Source of the DNA: an uncultured Bacteroidales bacterium
GTDB lineage: Bacteria; Bacteroidota; Bacteroidia; Bacteroidales; UBA932
Length of the DNA: 48,132 nucleotides
Assembly (NCBI GenBank): GCA_900316955.1
Contig: ONEX01000023.1
Location: forward strand, 1 to 48,132
Reading direction: 5' to 3'
Part shown: piece by piece, positions 9,537 to 19,338 of the stretch
Numbering within the stretch: position 1 is the stretch's first letter
Layout: each line of letters starts with the position of its first letter
Translations under genes and position numbers: made by a program
Notes under the pieces: generated by a model
The model's input: only the letters and a program-made list of their open reading frames with translations
Told to the model about the DNA's origin: nothing
Database searches by the model: none

Positions 9537-11846
9537 TTACTTTTTAAAGCGCCTGTGGCCCTTGGAAGTAGGATCCGAAGCGGCTATAATAGCCTGACAA
9601 TCAGCCTCTGTTAGGGTGGTGGCGTCGGTTCCCTTCGGAATCCGGTAATTGTTTTCACCCGATTTCAGATACGGACCGTAACGGCCGTTGACAATCTGGA
9701 TGGGCCCCCATTCGGCGATGACGGCGTTCGCCGCCGGCGTCTCGGGCGTCTCCCGGATGAGGCGGATGCAGTCGTCCAGCGTGATCTTGAGCGGGTCCGC
9801 GTTCCGGGGCAGCTTGACGTTGCGCTCGCCGTACTTGAGGTACGGGCCGTAGCGGCCCTTGGTGGCGACGACCGGAACGCCTTCGTATTCGCCCACGGTG
9901 CGGGGCAGCTCGAACAGCTTCAAGGCCTCTTCCAGGGTGATGGTCTCGATGAGCTGGCCCTTGCCCAGGGAAGCGAACTGCCGGTGCTCGCCTTCGCCCT
10001 TCTGCACGTAGGCGCCGAACTTGCCGAACGCGGCGACGACCTTGTCCCCGTCGGGGGCGGTGCCCAGCTCGCGGCTCACGCGGCTGTATTCCCGCGCGGC
10101 GAGGACGCTGTCCACCTGCTTGTGGAAAGGCTTGTAGAAGGTGCCGATGGTCTCGTTCCACACCTTCTTCCCGTCGGCGATCTCGTCGAAGTCCTTCTCC
10201 ACGTTGGCCGTGAAGTCGTAGTCCATGATTTCGCCGAAATTCTTGACGAGGTAGTCCGAGACGATGATGCCGATCTCCTGGGGGAGGAGCTTGCCGCGCT
10301 CCGCGCCCACGGTCTCGGTCCGGGCTTTCTCGGTGATGGACCCGTCCTTCAGGTGGAGGTCCGTCACCGGCATCTTCACGCCGTCCTTGTCGCCCTTGGT
10401 GACATAGCCGCGGGCGGTGGTGAGGGTGCTGATGATGGTGGCGTAGGTGGACGGACGGCCGATTTCCAGCTCTTCCAGCTTCTTGACGAGGGTGGCCTCG
10501 GAATAGCGCTGAGGCGGAACGGTGTACTTGCACTGGGCGGTGACGCCCTTCTCCTGCATCTTGTCGCCGACGTGGAGCTCCGGCAGGACCAGGTCGCCCT
10601 CTTCGGGCTCCTCGTCGTCCCGGCCTTCCAGGTACACTTTCATGAAACCGTCGAACAGCATTTCGGCGGCCTGGACGGCGTAGTGCTCGCTCCGACGGTC
10701 GGAGGCGATGCGGATGGAGGTGTTCATCACCCGGGACTCGCTCATCTGCGAGGCGACGGTGCGCTTCCAGATCAGCTCGTAGAGCTTCTTCTCCTGCGCG
10801 GTGCCTTCGATGGCGGTGTTCTCGATGTAGGTGGGACGGATGGCCTCGTGGGCTTCCTGCGCCCCCTTGGTCTTGGTCCGGTACTGGCGGGTGTGGGAAT
10901 ACTCCTCGCCGAAATTGTCGATGATGAACTTCTTCGCCGTGCCCAGGGCCAGGGAGGAGAGGTTCGTCGAGTCGGTACGCATGTAGGTGATCAGACCCCG
11001 TTCATAGAGGGCCTGCGCGACGCGCATCGTGGTGCCCACCGGGAAGTGGAGCTTCCGGGAAGCCTCCTGCTGGAGGGTGGAGGTGGTGAACGGAGCGGCC
11101 GGGAACCGGGTTCCCTCCTTCTTTTCCAGGGTGTCGATCCGGTAGGTGGCGCCCACCGAGTCCTTCAGGAACTTCCGGGCCTCCGCCATCGACTCGAAAC
11201 GGGTGTCCAGCAGGGCCTTGACCTTCACGGCGGCCGGGGCGCCCTCCGGATGGAAGACGGCCTCCACCTTATAATAAGGCGTGCTGCGGAAATCCATGAT
11301 CTCCTTCTCCCGGTCCACGACCAGGCGCAGGGCGACGCTCTGCACGCGGCCGGCGGAGAGCTTGGGCTGGATCATCCGCCACAGGACGGGGGAGAGCTCG
11401 AAGCCCACGAGCCGGTCCAGCACGCGGCGCGCCTGCTGCGCGTCCACGAGGTTCCGGTCGATGTCGCGGGGATGCTGGATGGCATCGAGGATGGCCGGCT
11501 TGGTGATCTCATGGAAGACGATCCGGCGGGTCTTGGCCGGGTCCAGGCCCAGGGTTTCGGACAGGTGCCAGGAGATGGCCTCTCCTTCGCGGTCCTCATC
11601 GGACGCCAGCCACACGGTCTCGGCCGTGGCGGCGAGTTTCTTGAGGTCGGACACGACTTTCTTCTTGTCGGCCGGAACGACGTATTCGGGCTGGAACCCA
11701 TGTTCCACATCCACGCTCAATTTCTTCTCCTGCAGGTCCCGGATGTGGCCGATGCTTGCTTTGACGAGATAGTCTCCGCCCAGGAACTTCTGAATGGTCT
11801 TCACCTTCCCGGGAGACTCGACGATGACTAAGTTTTTTCCCTCCAT
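9537..11846 (-). CDS. topA: DNA topoisomerase I (type IA)
   Basis: Relaxes negative supercoils by single-strand passage. The 769-residue protein begins with a Toprim domain (VIVESPGKVKTI at residues 7-18 and the acidic DEDREGEA motif near residue 83). It continues into the topoisomerase core with the active-site tyrosine Y288 in GLITYMRTDST. The C-terminus has no zinc-finger cysteines. It carries Toprim_C_rpt-type repeats instead (GRYGPYLKYGE, GRYGPYLKSGE and related copies), the form usual in Bacteroidota. It is divergent from the PBP1A gene and has its own terminator. Confidence 0.97.
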   Translation of the reverse strand: MEGKNLVIVESPGKVKTIQKFLGGDYLVKASIGHIRDLQEKKLSVDVEHGFQPEYVVPADKKKVVSDLKKLAATAETVWLASDEDREGEAISWHLSETLGLDPAKTRRIVFHEITKPAILDAIQHPRDIDRNLVDAQQARRVLDRLVGFELSPVLWRMIQPKLSAGRVQSVALRLVVDREKEIMDFRSTPYYKVEAVFHPEGAPAAVKVKALLDTRFESMAEARKFLKDSVGATYRIDTLEKKEGTRFPAAPFTTSTLQQEASRKLHFPVGTTMRVAQALYERGLITYMRTDSTNLSSLALGTAKKFIIDNFGEEYSHTRQYRTKTKGAQEAHEAIRPTYIENTAIEGTAQEKKLYELIWKRTVASQMSESRVMNTSIRIASDRRSEHYAVQAAEMLFDGFMKVYLEGRDDEEPEEGDLVLPELHVGDKMQEKGVTAQCKYTVPPQRYSEATLVKKLEELEIGRPSTYATIISTLTTARGYVTKGDKDGVKMPVTDLHLKDGSITEKARTETVGAERGKLLPQEIGIIVSDYLVKNFGEIMDYDFTANVEKDFDEIADGKKVWNETIGTFYKPFHKQVDSVLAAREYSRVSRELGTAPDGDKVVAAFGKFGAYVQKGEGEHRQFASLGKGQLIETITLEEALKLFELPRTVGEYEGVPVVATKGRYGPYLKYGERNVKLPRNADPLKITLDDCIRLIRETPETPAANAVIAEWGPIQIVNGRYGPYLKSGENNYRIPKGTDATTLTEADCQAIIAASDPTSKGHRRFKK

Positions 11847-11915
11847 AATCTTCTGCTTTTACCTATTATTTTGCAAAGTAAGCGAGATTTCGGGCAATTT
11901 TCCAAATTTTCTGAT

Positions 11916-11923
11916 TACTTTTG
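11916..11923 (+). promoter_or_regulatory. candidate -7 box of the PBP1A-ddl-prmC-U32 operon
   Basis: TACTTTTG matches TAnnTTTG exactly, 56 bases before the PBP1A start. No good -33 box is seen. The leader made from it would contain the hairpin at 11941-11957. Confidence 0.4.
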
Positions 11924-11940
11924 TAATTCAGTAATCCCAG

Positions 11941-11957
11941 CAAGACCTATGGTCTTG
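11941..11957. promoter_or_regulatory. 7-base perfect inverted repeat in the PBP1A leader
   Basis: CAAGACC and GGTCTTG are separated by only TAT. It lies 22 bases before the PBP1A start. It could be a hairpin in the leader RNA or a protein-binding palindrome between the divergent topA and PBP1A genes. There is no T run, so it is not a terminator. Confidence 0.5.
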
Positions 11958-11979
11958 TGCGCAATGAAAGAAATTTGAG

Positions 11980-14295
11980 ATGACAGACAATACACGCAAG
12001 AAGATCGTCCGCTGGTTCTGGATCCTGCTCCTGACGCCGATCGTCCTGATCTTCGTCCTGCTCGGGTTCGTCTGGGCCTTCGCCGAGATCCCGACCATCG
12101 AGGAGCTGGAGAACCCGGACAGCAAGCTGGCCACCCAGGTCATCGCCGAGGAAGGCGAGATCCTCACGACTTACCATATCGAGAACCGCACCTTCGTCAG
12201 CTATGACGAGCTTCCCGAGCACCTCGTGCAGGCGACGGTCGCCACCGAGGACGCCCGCTTCTACAGCCACTCCGGCATCGACATCCCCAGCCTTTTCCGC
12301 GTCCTGTTCAAGACGCTCCTGTCCCGCGACTCCAGCCAGGGCGGCGGTTCCACCATCACCCAGCAGCTCGCGAAGACCCTCTACCCCCGCAAGGAGCACG
12401 CCTCCAAGCTGGACATGATCTGGATCAAGCTCCGCGAGTGGATCACCGCGGTCAAGCTGGAGCGCAACTACACGAAGGAGGAAATCGTGGACATGTACCT
12501 GAACGCGGTCTTCTTCGGTTCCAACTCCTACGGCATCCAGTCCGCCTCCCTGCAGTTCTTCGGCAAGAACCCCATCGACCTGAAAGTGGAGGAGAGCGCC
12601 GTCCTGGTGGGCATGGTGAACAAGCCGACGCGCTACAACCCCGCCATCAACCCGGACAAGGCCCTGGAGCGCCGCAACCTGATCCTCGGGCGCATGCGCG
12701 ACAAGGACTACCTGACGCGGGCGGAGTGCGACTCCCTCCGGCAGCTCCCCATCGAACTGCATTCCCGCGGTATGGACCGCACCACCGGCGTGGGCCCGTA
12801 CTTCCGGGACATGCTCCGCCGGACGATGTCAGCCGAACGCCCCCGGCGCAAGTCCTACGCCACCGTGGAGGATTTCCGCGTGGACTCCCTCCAGTGGGCC
12901 GACGACCCCCTGTACGGCTGGCTGAACAAGAACCTCAAGAGCGACGGCACGCCGTATGACCTGGACAAGGACGGCCTCCGCATCTATACCACCATCAACT
13001 ACAAGATGCAGCGCTACGCCGAGGAGGCGATCGTCGAGCACCTGGGCCAGAACCTGCAGAAGGCCTTCTGGAAGGAGGTCCGCACCCGCAAGCACCCGCC
13101 GTTCTCGAACGACACGGACCAGAAGGTGATGGACATCGCCATGGACCAGGCCCGCCGCTGGAGCGACCGCAACCGGATGATGAAGGCTTCGGGCTGCTCC
13201 GACGCGGAGATCGCGAAGAGCTTCACGGAGAAGGTGCCCATGCGCCTGTTCACCTGGGAGAAGCCGGGCTATGTCGATACGCTCATGACCCCGGACGACT
13301 CCATCCGCTACTACAAGTCCTTCTTCCGGGCGGCCTTCATGGCCATCGAGCCGCGTACGGGCCACGTCCGCGCCTACGTGGGCGGTCCCGACTACCGGTA
13401 TTTCAAATATGACAACGTCCGGCAGGGCAAGCGGCAGGTGGGCTCCACCATCAAGCCCTTCCTCTATACCCTCGCGATGGAATCCGGCATGACCCCCTGC
13501 GACAAGGTGCTCAACGTGCCGCAGGTGCTGGTCGTGAACGGCGACCAGACCTGGACGCCGCAGGACCCGCACACCAGCGGCACCATGGTGGACCTCCGCT
13601 GGGGCCTCGCCCAGAGTTCCAACTCCGTGGCCGCCTACCTGATGAAGCAGCTGGGCCCGGAGGCGATGGTGTCCATGATGCACAAGATGGGCATCGGCGG
13701 CCGGATCGACCCGGTCGTCTCCCTGTGCGTCGGCTCGGCGGATCTCTCCGTGTATGAGATGGTCACCGCCTACAACACCTTCCCGTCCGAGGGAGAATAC
13801 ACCTATCCGCTCTTCGTCACCCGGATCGAGGACAGCGACGGCAACGTGCTCGGCCAGTTCTCCGACCGCCGCCACGAAGCCATCTCCCAGAACGCCGCCT
13901 ACGCGATGGTGCAGATGATGCGCGGGGTGGTGGACGGCGGCACGGGCTCGCGCCTGCGCTTCCGCTACGGCCTGTCCGGCGCCATCGCCGGCAAGACCGG
14001 CACGACCAACGACAATTCCGACGGCTGGTTCATCGGCTACACCCCCACCATCACGGCGGGCGTCTGGGTGGGCGCGGAGGACCGGTACGTGCACTTCTCC
14101 TCCACGGCTCTCGGCCAGGGCGCCAACATGGCTCTCCCGATCTGGGGCCTCTGGATGAAGAAGGTCCTCGCGGACGGCACGCTGGGCATTTCCTCCAACG
14201 ACGCCTTCCCGGCCGGGACGAACGTCTCGTTCTGCAACGGCGACGAAGGAGATAACTCGGCGAAGTCCGAGCTGGAAGACTATTACTTTGATTAA
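11980..14295 (+). CDS. class A penicillin-binding protein 1A (glycosyltransferase/transpeptidase)
   Basis: Bifunctional peptidoglycan synthase anchored in the inner membrane. Of 771 residues, about 12-34 form the membrane anchor. A GT51 domain follows, with catalytic Glu90 in ATEDARFYSHSGID and the GGSTITQQLAKTL motif. The transpeptidase domain has STIK (Ser489), SSN (546-548) and KTG (Lys672, in AGKTGTTND). A low-complexity acidic end follows. It is the first gene of a plus-strand operon with ddl 14 bases downstream. The neighbours make this a wall-synthesis unit. Confidence 0.95.
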   Translation: MTDNTRKKIVRWFWILLLTPIVLIFVLLGFVWAFAEIPTIEELENPDSKLATQVIAEEGEILTTYHIENRTFVSYDELPEHLVQATVATEDARFYSHSGIDIPSLFRVLFKTLLSRDSSQGGGSTITQQLAKTLYPRKEHASKLDMIWIKLREWITAVKLERNYTKEEIVDMYLNAVFFGSNSYGIQSASLQFFGKNPIDLKVEESAVLVGMVNKPTRYNPAINPDKALERRNLILGRMRDKDYLTRAECDSLRQLPIELHSRGMDRTTGVGPYFRDMLRRTMSAERPRRKSYATVEDFRVDSLQWADDPLYGWLNKNLKSDGTPYDLDKDGLRIYTTINYKMQRYAEEAIVEHLGQNLQKAFWKEVRTRKHPPFSNDTDQKVMDIAMDQARRWSDRNRMMKASGCSDAEIAKSFTEKVPMRLFTWEKPGYVDTLMTPDDSIRYYKSFFRAAFMAIEPRTGHVRAYVGGPDYRYFKYDNVRQGKRQVGSTIKPFLYTLAMESGMTPCDKVLNVPQVLVVNGDQTWTPQDPHTSGTMVDLRWGLAQSSNSVAAYLMKQLGPEAMVSMMHKMGIGGRIDPVVSLCVGSADLSVYEMVTAYNTFPSEGEYTYPLFVTRIEDSDGNVLGQFSDRRHEAISQNAAYAMVQMMRGVVDGGTGSRLRFRYGLSGAIAGKTGTTNDNSDGWFIGYTPTITAGVWVGAEDRYVHFSSTALGQGANMALPIWGLWMKKVLADGTLGISSNDAFPAGTNVSFCNGDEGDNSAKSELEDYYFD

Positions 14296-14309
14296 ACGGT
14301 TTTACGACC

Positions 14310-15329
14310 ATGTCCCGATACCAATCCATCGCCGTCATCTACGGCAGTGATTCTTCCGAGTGGGAGGTGTCTTGCCGCAGCGGCGAGTTCACCGCCTCCC
14401 GGATCGACGAGTTCAAGTACGACGTCTACGAGATTTTCGCCCGCTTCGGCGACTGGAAGCTCGTGGCGATGCGGAAGGCGAACTCGATGCGGGTCCCGTT
14501 CCCGGAGGGCGCCCAGCCCCAGGTGGACAAGACCGACTTCTCCGTCCGTGTGCTGGGCGAGAAAGTCAAGTTCGATTTCGTGTACATCATGCAGCACGGC
14601 GCGCCGGGCGAGACCGGCCTCCTGCAGGGCTATTTCGAGATGCTGGGCATCCCGCATTCCTCCTGCAGCGCTTTCGTCACCACCGTGGCCTTCGACAAAT
14701 ACTCCTGCAAGAACTACCTGCGCGGGCTGGACTATGTGAAGCTCGCGCCGGACGCCTTCATCCGCCTCGGCCAGGACGTGGACGCCTTCTCGGAGAAGAC
14801 GGTCGCGGCCCTGGGCCTGCCCCTGTTCGTCAAGCCCACGAACGGCGGCTCCAGCTTCGGCATCACGAAGGTGACGCGGGCGGAGGACCTTCCCTCGGCC
14901 ATCAAGTACGCGTTCAAGGAAGGCGAGACGGTCCTGGTGGAGAAAGGCATCGCCTCCGAGCATGAGCTTACCTGCGCCGTCTATAACGACGGCACGGGCG
15001 TCCGGGCCCTCCCCATCATCGAGATCATCTCCGAGACGGGCTGGTTCGACTACGACGCCAAGTACAACGGGCTCAGCCGGGAAGTCTGCCCGGCGGAGGT
15101 TCCCGACGCCCTGGCGCAGCTGATCCAGGACATCTCCCGCCGCATCTACCGCCATCTCGGCTGCAAGGGACTGGTCCGCATGGACTACCTGACCGCGGCG
15201 GACGGCATCTATTTCCTGGAGGTGAACATCATCCCGGGCATGACCAACGCTTCGCTGGTCCCGAAGATGGTGCGCGCCGCGGGGCTCAGTTTCACCGACT
15301 TCCTCACCCAGATCATCGAAAACTCCTAG
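14310..15329 (+). CDS. ddl: D-alanine--D-alanine ligase
   Basis: Cytosolic ATP-grasp ligase making the D-Ala-D-Ala dipeptide for the peptidoglycan stem. The 339-residue product shows the ATP-binding LFVKPTNGGSSFGITKV segment, the ATP-grasp stretch VLVEKGIASEHELTCAV, and the Mg2+/product site EVNIIPGMTNASLVPKM near the C-terminus. The start at 14310 is 14 bases after the PBP1A stop, and prmC follows after 3 bases, so the three are surely co-transcribed. Confidence 0.95.
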   Translation: MSRYQSIAVIYGSDSSEWEVSCRSGEFTASRIDEFKYDVYEIFARFGDWKLVAMRKANSMRVPFPEGAQPQVDKTDFSVRVLGEKVKFDFVYIMQHGAPGETGLLQGYFEMLGIPHSSCSAFVTTVAFDKYSCKNYLRGLDYVKLAPDAFIRLGQDVDAFSEKTVAALGLPLFVKPTNGGSSFGITKVTRAEDLPSAIKYAFKEGETVLVEKGIASEHELTCAVYNDGTGVRALPIIEIISETGWFDYDAKYNGLSREVCPAEVPDALAQLIQDISRRIYRHLGCKGLVRMDYLTAADGIYFLEVNIIPGMTNASLVPKMVRAAGLSFTDFLTQIIENS

Positions 15330-15332
15330 CCT

Positions 15333-16235
15333 ATGCTCCTGTCCGAATTCCTGAAAGACGGCGTCGCTTCCCTGGAGAGCCTCTATCCGACGGCGGAGGC
15401 GAAGGCGGTCGTCCTCCAGCTCTGCAGCGAGATCCTGGGAACGAAGAACTACACCCACATCATCGAGCCGCAGTATCAGATCGACAAGAAGAAGGTGCAG
15501 CCCCTGGCCGAGGCGATGGTCCGGCTCCAGGCCGGCGAACCCATCCAGTATGTCGTGGGCAAGACCGAATTCTGCGGCCATATCTTCAAGGTGGACAAGA
15601 ATGTGCTGGTGCCGCGCCCGGAGACGGAACTCCTGGTGCGCGAGGCGGTGAAGCTCGCCGCCCGCATCAAGCAGCGCCGCATCCCGTACGGCCGCTCCGC
15701 GGAGCCGGTCCGCATCCTGGACCTCTGCACCGGATCGGGCAACATCGCCTGGACGGTCGCCCTGGGCGTCCCCGGCGCCCGCGTGGTGGGCGTGGACAAC
15801 TCCGAAGGGGCCCTGGACGTGGCCCGGAGCCAGAATTTCTCCTCCGAGATGAAGGCCACCGGCGCCCAGGCGCCCACCTTCGTGAACGCCGACGTCCTGG
15901 AGACGGAACAGGAATTCAACTTCGGCGAATTCGACCTCATCCTCTCCAACCCGCCCTACGTGATGGAATCCGAACGGAGCCAGATCCGCAAGAACGTGCT
16001 GGACTACGAGCCCGCCTCCGCCCTGTTCGTGCCGGACGCGGACCCGCTCAAGTTCTACCGGGCCATCGCCCGCTGGTCGGACCGCTTCCTGGCGGCCGAG
16101 GGCAAGGGCCTGACGGAGATCAACGAAGTCCTGGGCAAGGAGACCGAGGCCGTCTTCAAGGAGGCCGGTTTCACCCAGACGGACATCGTCAAGGACTTCT
16201 ACGACAAGAACCGCTTCATTTTCTATACGAAGTAA
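15333..16235 (+). CDS. prmC: peptide chain release factor N5-glutamine methyltransferase
   Basis: SAM-dependent enzyme that methylates the glutamine of the GGQ motif in release factors RF1 and RF2. The 300-residue protein has an N-terminal helical substrate-binding domain (about 1-90) and a Rossmann methyltransferase domain. The latter has ILDLCTGSGNIAW (motif I) and the catalytic NPPY motif at about residues 206-209. The PRPETELLV segment before the Rossmann fold is typical of PrmC. It lies between ddl and the U32 gene with 3- and 7-base gaps. Confidence 0.94.
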   Translation: MLLSEFLKDGVASLESLYPTAEAKAVVLQLCSEILGTKNYTHIIEPQYQIDKKKVQPLAEAMVRLQAGEPIQYVVGKTEFCGHIFKVDKNVLVPRPETELLVREAVKLAARIKQRRIPYGRSAEPVRILDLCTGSGNIAWTVALGVPGARVVGVDNSEGALDVARSQNFSSEMKATGAQAPTFVNADVLETEQEFNFGEFDLILSNPPYVMESERSQIRKNVLDYEPASALFVPDADPLKFYRAIARWSDRFLAAEGKGLTEINEVLGKETEAVFKEAGFTQTDIVKDFYDKNRFIFYTK

Positions 16236-16242
16236 CGGGGCT

Positions 16243-18051
16243 ATGCGGGCCCTCGAACTCCTCGCTCCCGCCCGGACGGCGGACATCGGCTTCGCGGCCG
16301 TCGACTGCGGGGCCGATGCCGTGTATATCGCCGGCCCGGCCTTCGGGGCGCGGCAGGCGGCGGGGAACCCCGTCGGGGACATCCGCCGGCTGTGCGACTA
16401 TGCGCACCGGTTCGGCGCCCGCATCTACGTGACTTTCAATACGCTGGTGTACGAGGAGGAGATTCCGCAGGCCCGGCGGCTGCTGCAGGAACTGCAGGAC
16501 GCCGGCGTGGATGCGCTGATCGTGCAGGATGCGGCCGTCACGCGGCTCGCTCCGGAAGGGATGATCCTCCACGCTTCCACCCAGTGCGCCATCCGCACGC
16601 CGGAGAAGGCGCGTTTCACCGAGAGTCTCGGCTATGGCCGGCTCGTCCTGGAACGGGAGCTGTCCCTGGCGCAGATCCGCGCCATCCGGGATGCGGTCGA
16701 AGCCGAACTGGAATGCTTCGTCCACGGCGCCCTCTGCGTGTGCTACAGCGGACAGTGCTACCTGTCAGAGCACCTGGCGGGCCGGAGCGCGAACCGCGGG
16801 GCCTGTGTCCAGGCCTGCCGGTCGCTCTACGACCTGGAAGACGCTTCCGGCCGGGTGCTCGTGAAGAACAAGGCCCTGCTTTCCCTGAAGGATTTCAACC
16901 TCATCCACCGGCTGGAGGACCTGGCCGAGGCCGGGGCCGATTCGTTCAAGATCGAGGGCCGGCTCAAGAGCGTCTCCTATGTCCGGAACGTCGTCCGGGC
17001 CTATTCCGACGCGCTGGACGCCCTCGTTCGCCGCTATCCCGACAAATACCGCCGCGCCTCGTTCGGGACGCTCCGGGGCGGTTTCCGGCCCGATTTGAAG
17101 AAGACGTTCAACCGCGACTATACGGAACTCTTCCTGGACGGGAAACGTGGGGAATGGGCCGCGATGGACGCGCCCAAGTCGATGGGGGAGTACATCGGCA
17201 CGGTGGACCGCCTGCGGGCGGGCGTCGTGACGGTCCGACCGGCGAACCCCGGCCTGACGCTCCACAACGGCGACGGCTTCGCCTTCGTTGGCCGCGACGG
17301 AGGAATCGTCGGTTTCCGGGGTGATGTATGCGAGGGTATCACGATCCGCTGCAAGGAGGTTTCCGGATTGAAAGAGGGCATGCGGCTGTACCGCAACATC
17401 GACGCGGAATTCGAGCGGAAACTGGAGGCGGACCGGCCGGTCCGCGAGATCGGCGTGACGCTGCAGGCGCGGCTGGAGGCCGGCGCCCTGGCCGTCACCG
17501 CCGTGACGGAAGACGGCCGGGAAGCGTCCGTGGAGGTCCCCGCTCCTTTCGAGGCGGCCCGGGATGCGGACCGGATGCTGGAGACCGTGCGTGCCCAGCT
17601 TGCCAAGCGGTCCGGCATCTATGCTTTCTCCGTGGCCGGTGTGGAGGCGGACGGCCCGGTTCCTTTCATGAGCGCCTCCTTCCTGAACGGCATCCGGCGC
17701 GACCTGGCGTCGGCCCTGGACGCGCAGCCGGTGCGGAGGCTGCCGCTCCGCCGCGGCGCCGTGCGCCCCGACCCGGCGCCGGAAGCCTTGACCTATAAAG
17801 ACAACATCGCCAATTCCGTCGCCCGGGAGATCTACCGGGAGCGGGGGAGCGCCGCCATCGAGGACGCATTTGAGCTTACGCACCGCGAGGGAGCCGAGTA
17901 CATGCGGACGAAATACTGCCTCCGCCACGAACTGGGCCTGTGTCCGAAGCAGAAGCCGGGCACCCGTCCCGAACCTCTGTTCCTGCTCAACCAGGGCCGC
18001 CGGCTTCGCCTGGACTTCGACTGCGCAGCCTGCGAGATGACGGTCCGATAA
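16243..18051 (+). CDS. peptidase U32 family protein, RlhA-like RNA hydroxylation factor
   Basis: The 602-residue protein has the U32 TIM-barrel domain at about 1-290, with LLAPARTADIGFAAVDCGAD at the start and the family signature around ECFVHGALCVCYSGQC. The Cys cluster Cys158, 165, 167, 172, 188 and 192 may include iron-sulfur ligands. A DUF3656-like domain follows, and the end carries more cysteines (YCLRHELGLC, CAAC). Despite the name, E. coli members RlhA and TrhP act in hydroxylation of 23S rRNA or tRNA. Length and the extra domain favour the RlhA type. It ends the operon and converges on a lipoprotein gene 9 bases away. Confidence 0.85.
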   Translation: MRALELLAPARTADIGFAAVDCGADAVYIAGPAFGARQAAGNPVGDIRRLCDYAHRFGARIYVTFNTLVYEEEIPQARRLLQELQDAGVDALIVQDAAVTRLAPEGMILHASTQCAIRTPEKARFTESLGYGRLVLERELSLAQIRAIRDAVEAELECFVHGALCVCYSGQCYLSEHLAGRSANRGACVQACRSLYDLEDASGRVLVKNKALLSLKDFNLIHRLEDLAEAGADSFKIEGRLKSVSYVRNVVRAYSDALDALVRRYPDKYRRASFGTLRGGFRPDLKKTFNRDYTELFLDGKRGEWAAMDAPKSMGEYIGTVDRLRAGVVTVRPANPGLTLHNGDGFAFVGRDGGIVGFRGDVCEGITIRCKEVSGLKEGMRLYRNIDAEFERKLEADRPVREIGVTLQARLEAGALAVTAVTEDGREASVEVPAPFEAARDADRMLETVRAQLAKRSGIYAFSVAGVEADGPVPFMSASFLNGIRRDLASALDAQPVRRLPLRRGAVRPDPAPEALTYKDNIANSVAREIYRERGSAAIEDAFELTHREGAEYMRTKYCLRHELGLCPKQKPGTRPEPLFLLNQGRRLRLDFDCAACEMTVR

Positions 18052-18060
18052 GGTCTGCAT

Positions 18061-19248
18061 TCAAATCAGTTCCAGCACCAGTTCCACGTCGCCGAAATGA
18101 CCGGTGACGCCGTTGTTTCGTTCGATGTAGGTCCGCGTGAGGGCGCCGCGCCAGATGATGTCGTCGCGCGCCCGCAGGGGGATTTCGATTTCGAAACCAT
18201 AGCTCCGGGAGTTGTACTTGACCATGGCCGAGCATTTCCAGGTGGTCATGGTGCCGCCGTCGTCCTCCACCATCATGAAGGCGCAGTTGTCCAGCAGCCC
18301 GGTCCATTCCGACACGAGGACGGCGTTGAAATCCAGCACCTTGCCTACCTGTTTTCGCCGGACTACGATGAGGAAGTCCGTGATGGACGGGGAGTAGAGG
18401 CGCAGCTCCGCGTCCGTCGTGGCCCAGAAGTCCTCGATGGCGCCGCATTTCACCCAGACCTCCGACCCACCGCAGAACCAGGTGTCATACTGGCGGTTGG
18501 CCTTGAAGGAGCGGAGGACCAGCGTCTTGAATTCCCGGTCCCCGGAGCGGGTGCCGGGGGCGTTCCCGGCCTGGGGCCGGACGAGGATGTGGCCGCCGCC
18601 CTGGCCCCAGTCCGGGTCCTCCCGCCGCAGCATCTCCAGCGACGGGTATTCCGCGTCGCGGTTTCGGTTGATGACCCAGACGGGCCGCTCCCGGGCCATC
18701 TCTTCGTTGACGATGATCTCTTCCACGGTGCCGTCGTCCCGCCGGACCCATCCGACGTTCTCCGTGTCCCGGCCGCCGGGGTCGAAGGTCACGACGGGCG
18801 TTTCGTCCCCCTCGAATTCCTCGGAGAACGGCCAGTAAATCTGCACGTCCGAGGCGGACAGCGCGTCGAGGAACGCCTCGGCGTCCAGGGCCCGGGTCCC
18901 GTACTGTTTCCGGACTTCGGCCGCGAGCAGGTCCCGGAGCGGCGCCGGATAGGACGCCACCCGGGTGTCCGGCGTCCCGCCGATCCCGGTTCCCGGCGTT
19001 TCGAAAACCTGCCGCATCGGGTACTCTTCGTCGTACCCGTTGCCGGAGGAGGAGGTGACGGCGTCCCGGACCTCCGCCACCTGGTCTTGTCCGACCGGGA
19101 CGGAGGCGAGGAGACGCGCCACCTCGTCCAGGGTGAATACAAGGGGTTCTCCCGGCTCGTCGGCGGGGAGGTTCACGTGGTCCAGCCGCTCGCAGGCGGT
19201 GAACGCAAGGGCGCCGGCCAGGCACCCGAACAGGATCATTCTCTTCAT
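18061..19248 (-). CDS. hypothetical lipoprotein of unknown function
   Basis: I do not recognise a family. The start at 19248 (MKRMILFGCLAGALAFTAC) is preferred over an ATG 69 bases upstream because it puts a clean lipoprotein signal at the N-terminus with lipobox FTAC. That leaves 395 residues, mature from about Cys19. The protein is acidic and has no further membrane segments. The sequence looks beta-rich, with a Cys/Trp-bearing stretch (DTWFCGGSEVWVKCGAIEDF) and a C-terminal region of alternating hydrophobic residues. It stands alone between a convergent U32 gene and the sulfatase operon terminator. Confidence 0.7.
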   Translation of the reverse strand: MKRMILFGCLAGALAFTACERLDHVNLPADEPGEPLVFTLDEVARLLASVPVGQDQVAEVRDAVTSSSGNGYDEEYPMRQVFETPGTGIGGTPDTRVASYPAPLRDLLAAEVRKQYGTRALDAEAFLDALSASDVQIYWPFSEEFEGDETPVVTFDPGGRDTENVGWVRRDDGTVEEIIVNEEMARERPVWVINRNRDAEYPSLEMLRREDPDWGQGGGHILVRPQAGNAPGTRSGDREFKTLVLRSFKANRQYDTWFCGGSEVWVKCGAIEDFWATTDAELRLYSPSITDFLIVVRRKQVGKVLDFNAVLVSEWTGLLDNCAFMMVEDDGGTMTTWKCSAMVKYNSRSYGFEIEIPLRARDDIIWRGALTRTYIERNNGVTGHFGDVELVLELI

Positions 19249-19338
19249 CGTTATTGTTCCGGATTTGCAGCCCGGCTCCACGGATACAAAGTACCGGAAA
19301 ACGAGCCGTGTTCGCAAAAAGGGAAACGGATAAAGTTG

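Noticed and set aside
16243-18051. Calling the U32 protein a collagenase or protease
   Set aside because: Studied relatives of this size and domain layout (RlhA, TrhP) act in RNA hydroxylation, and no protease active site can be seen.
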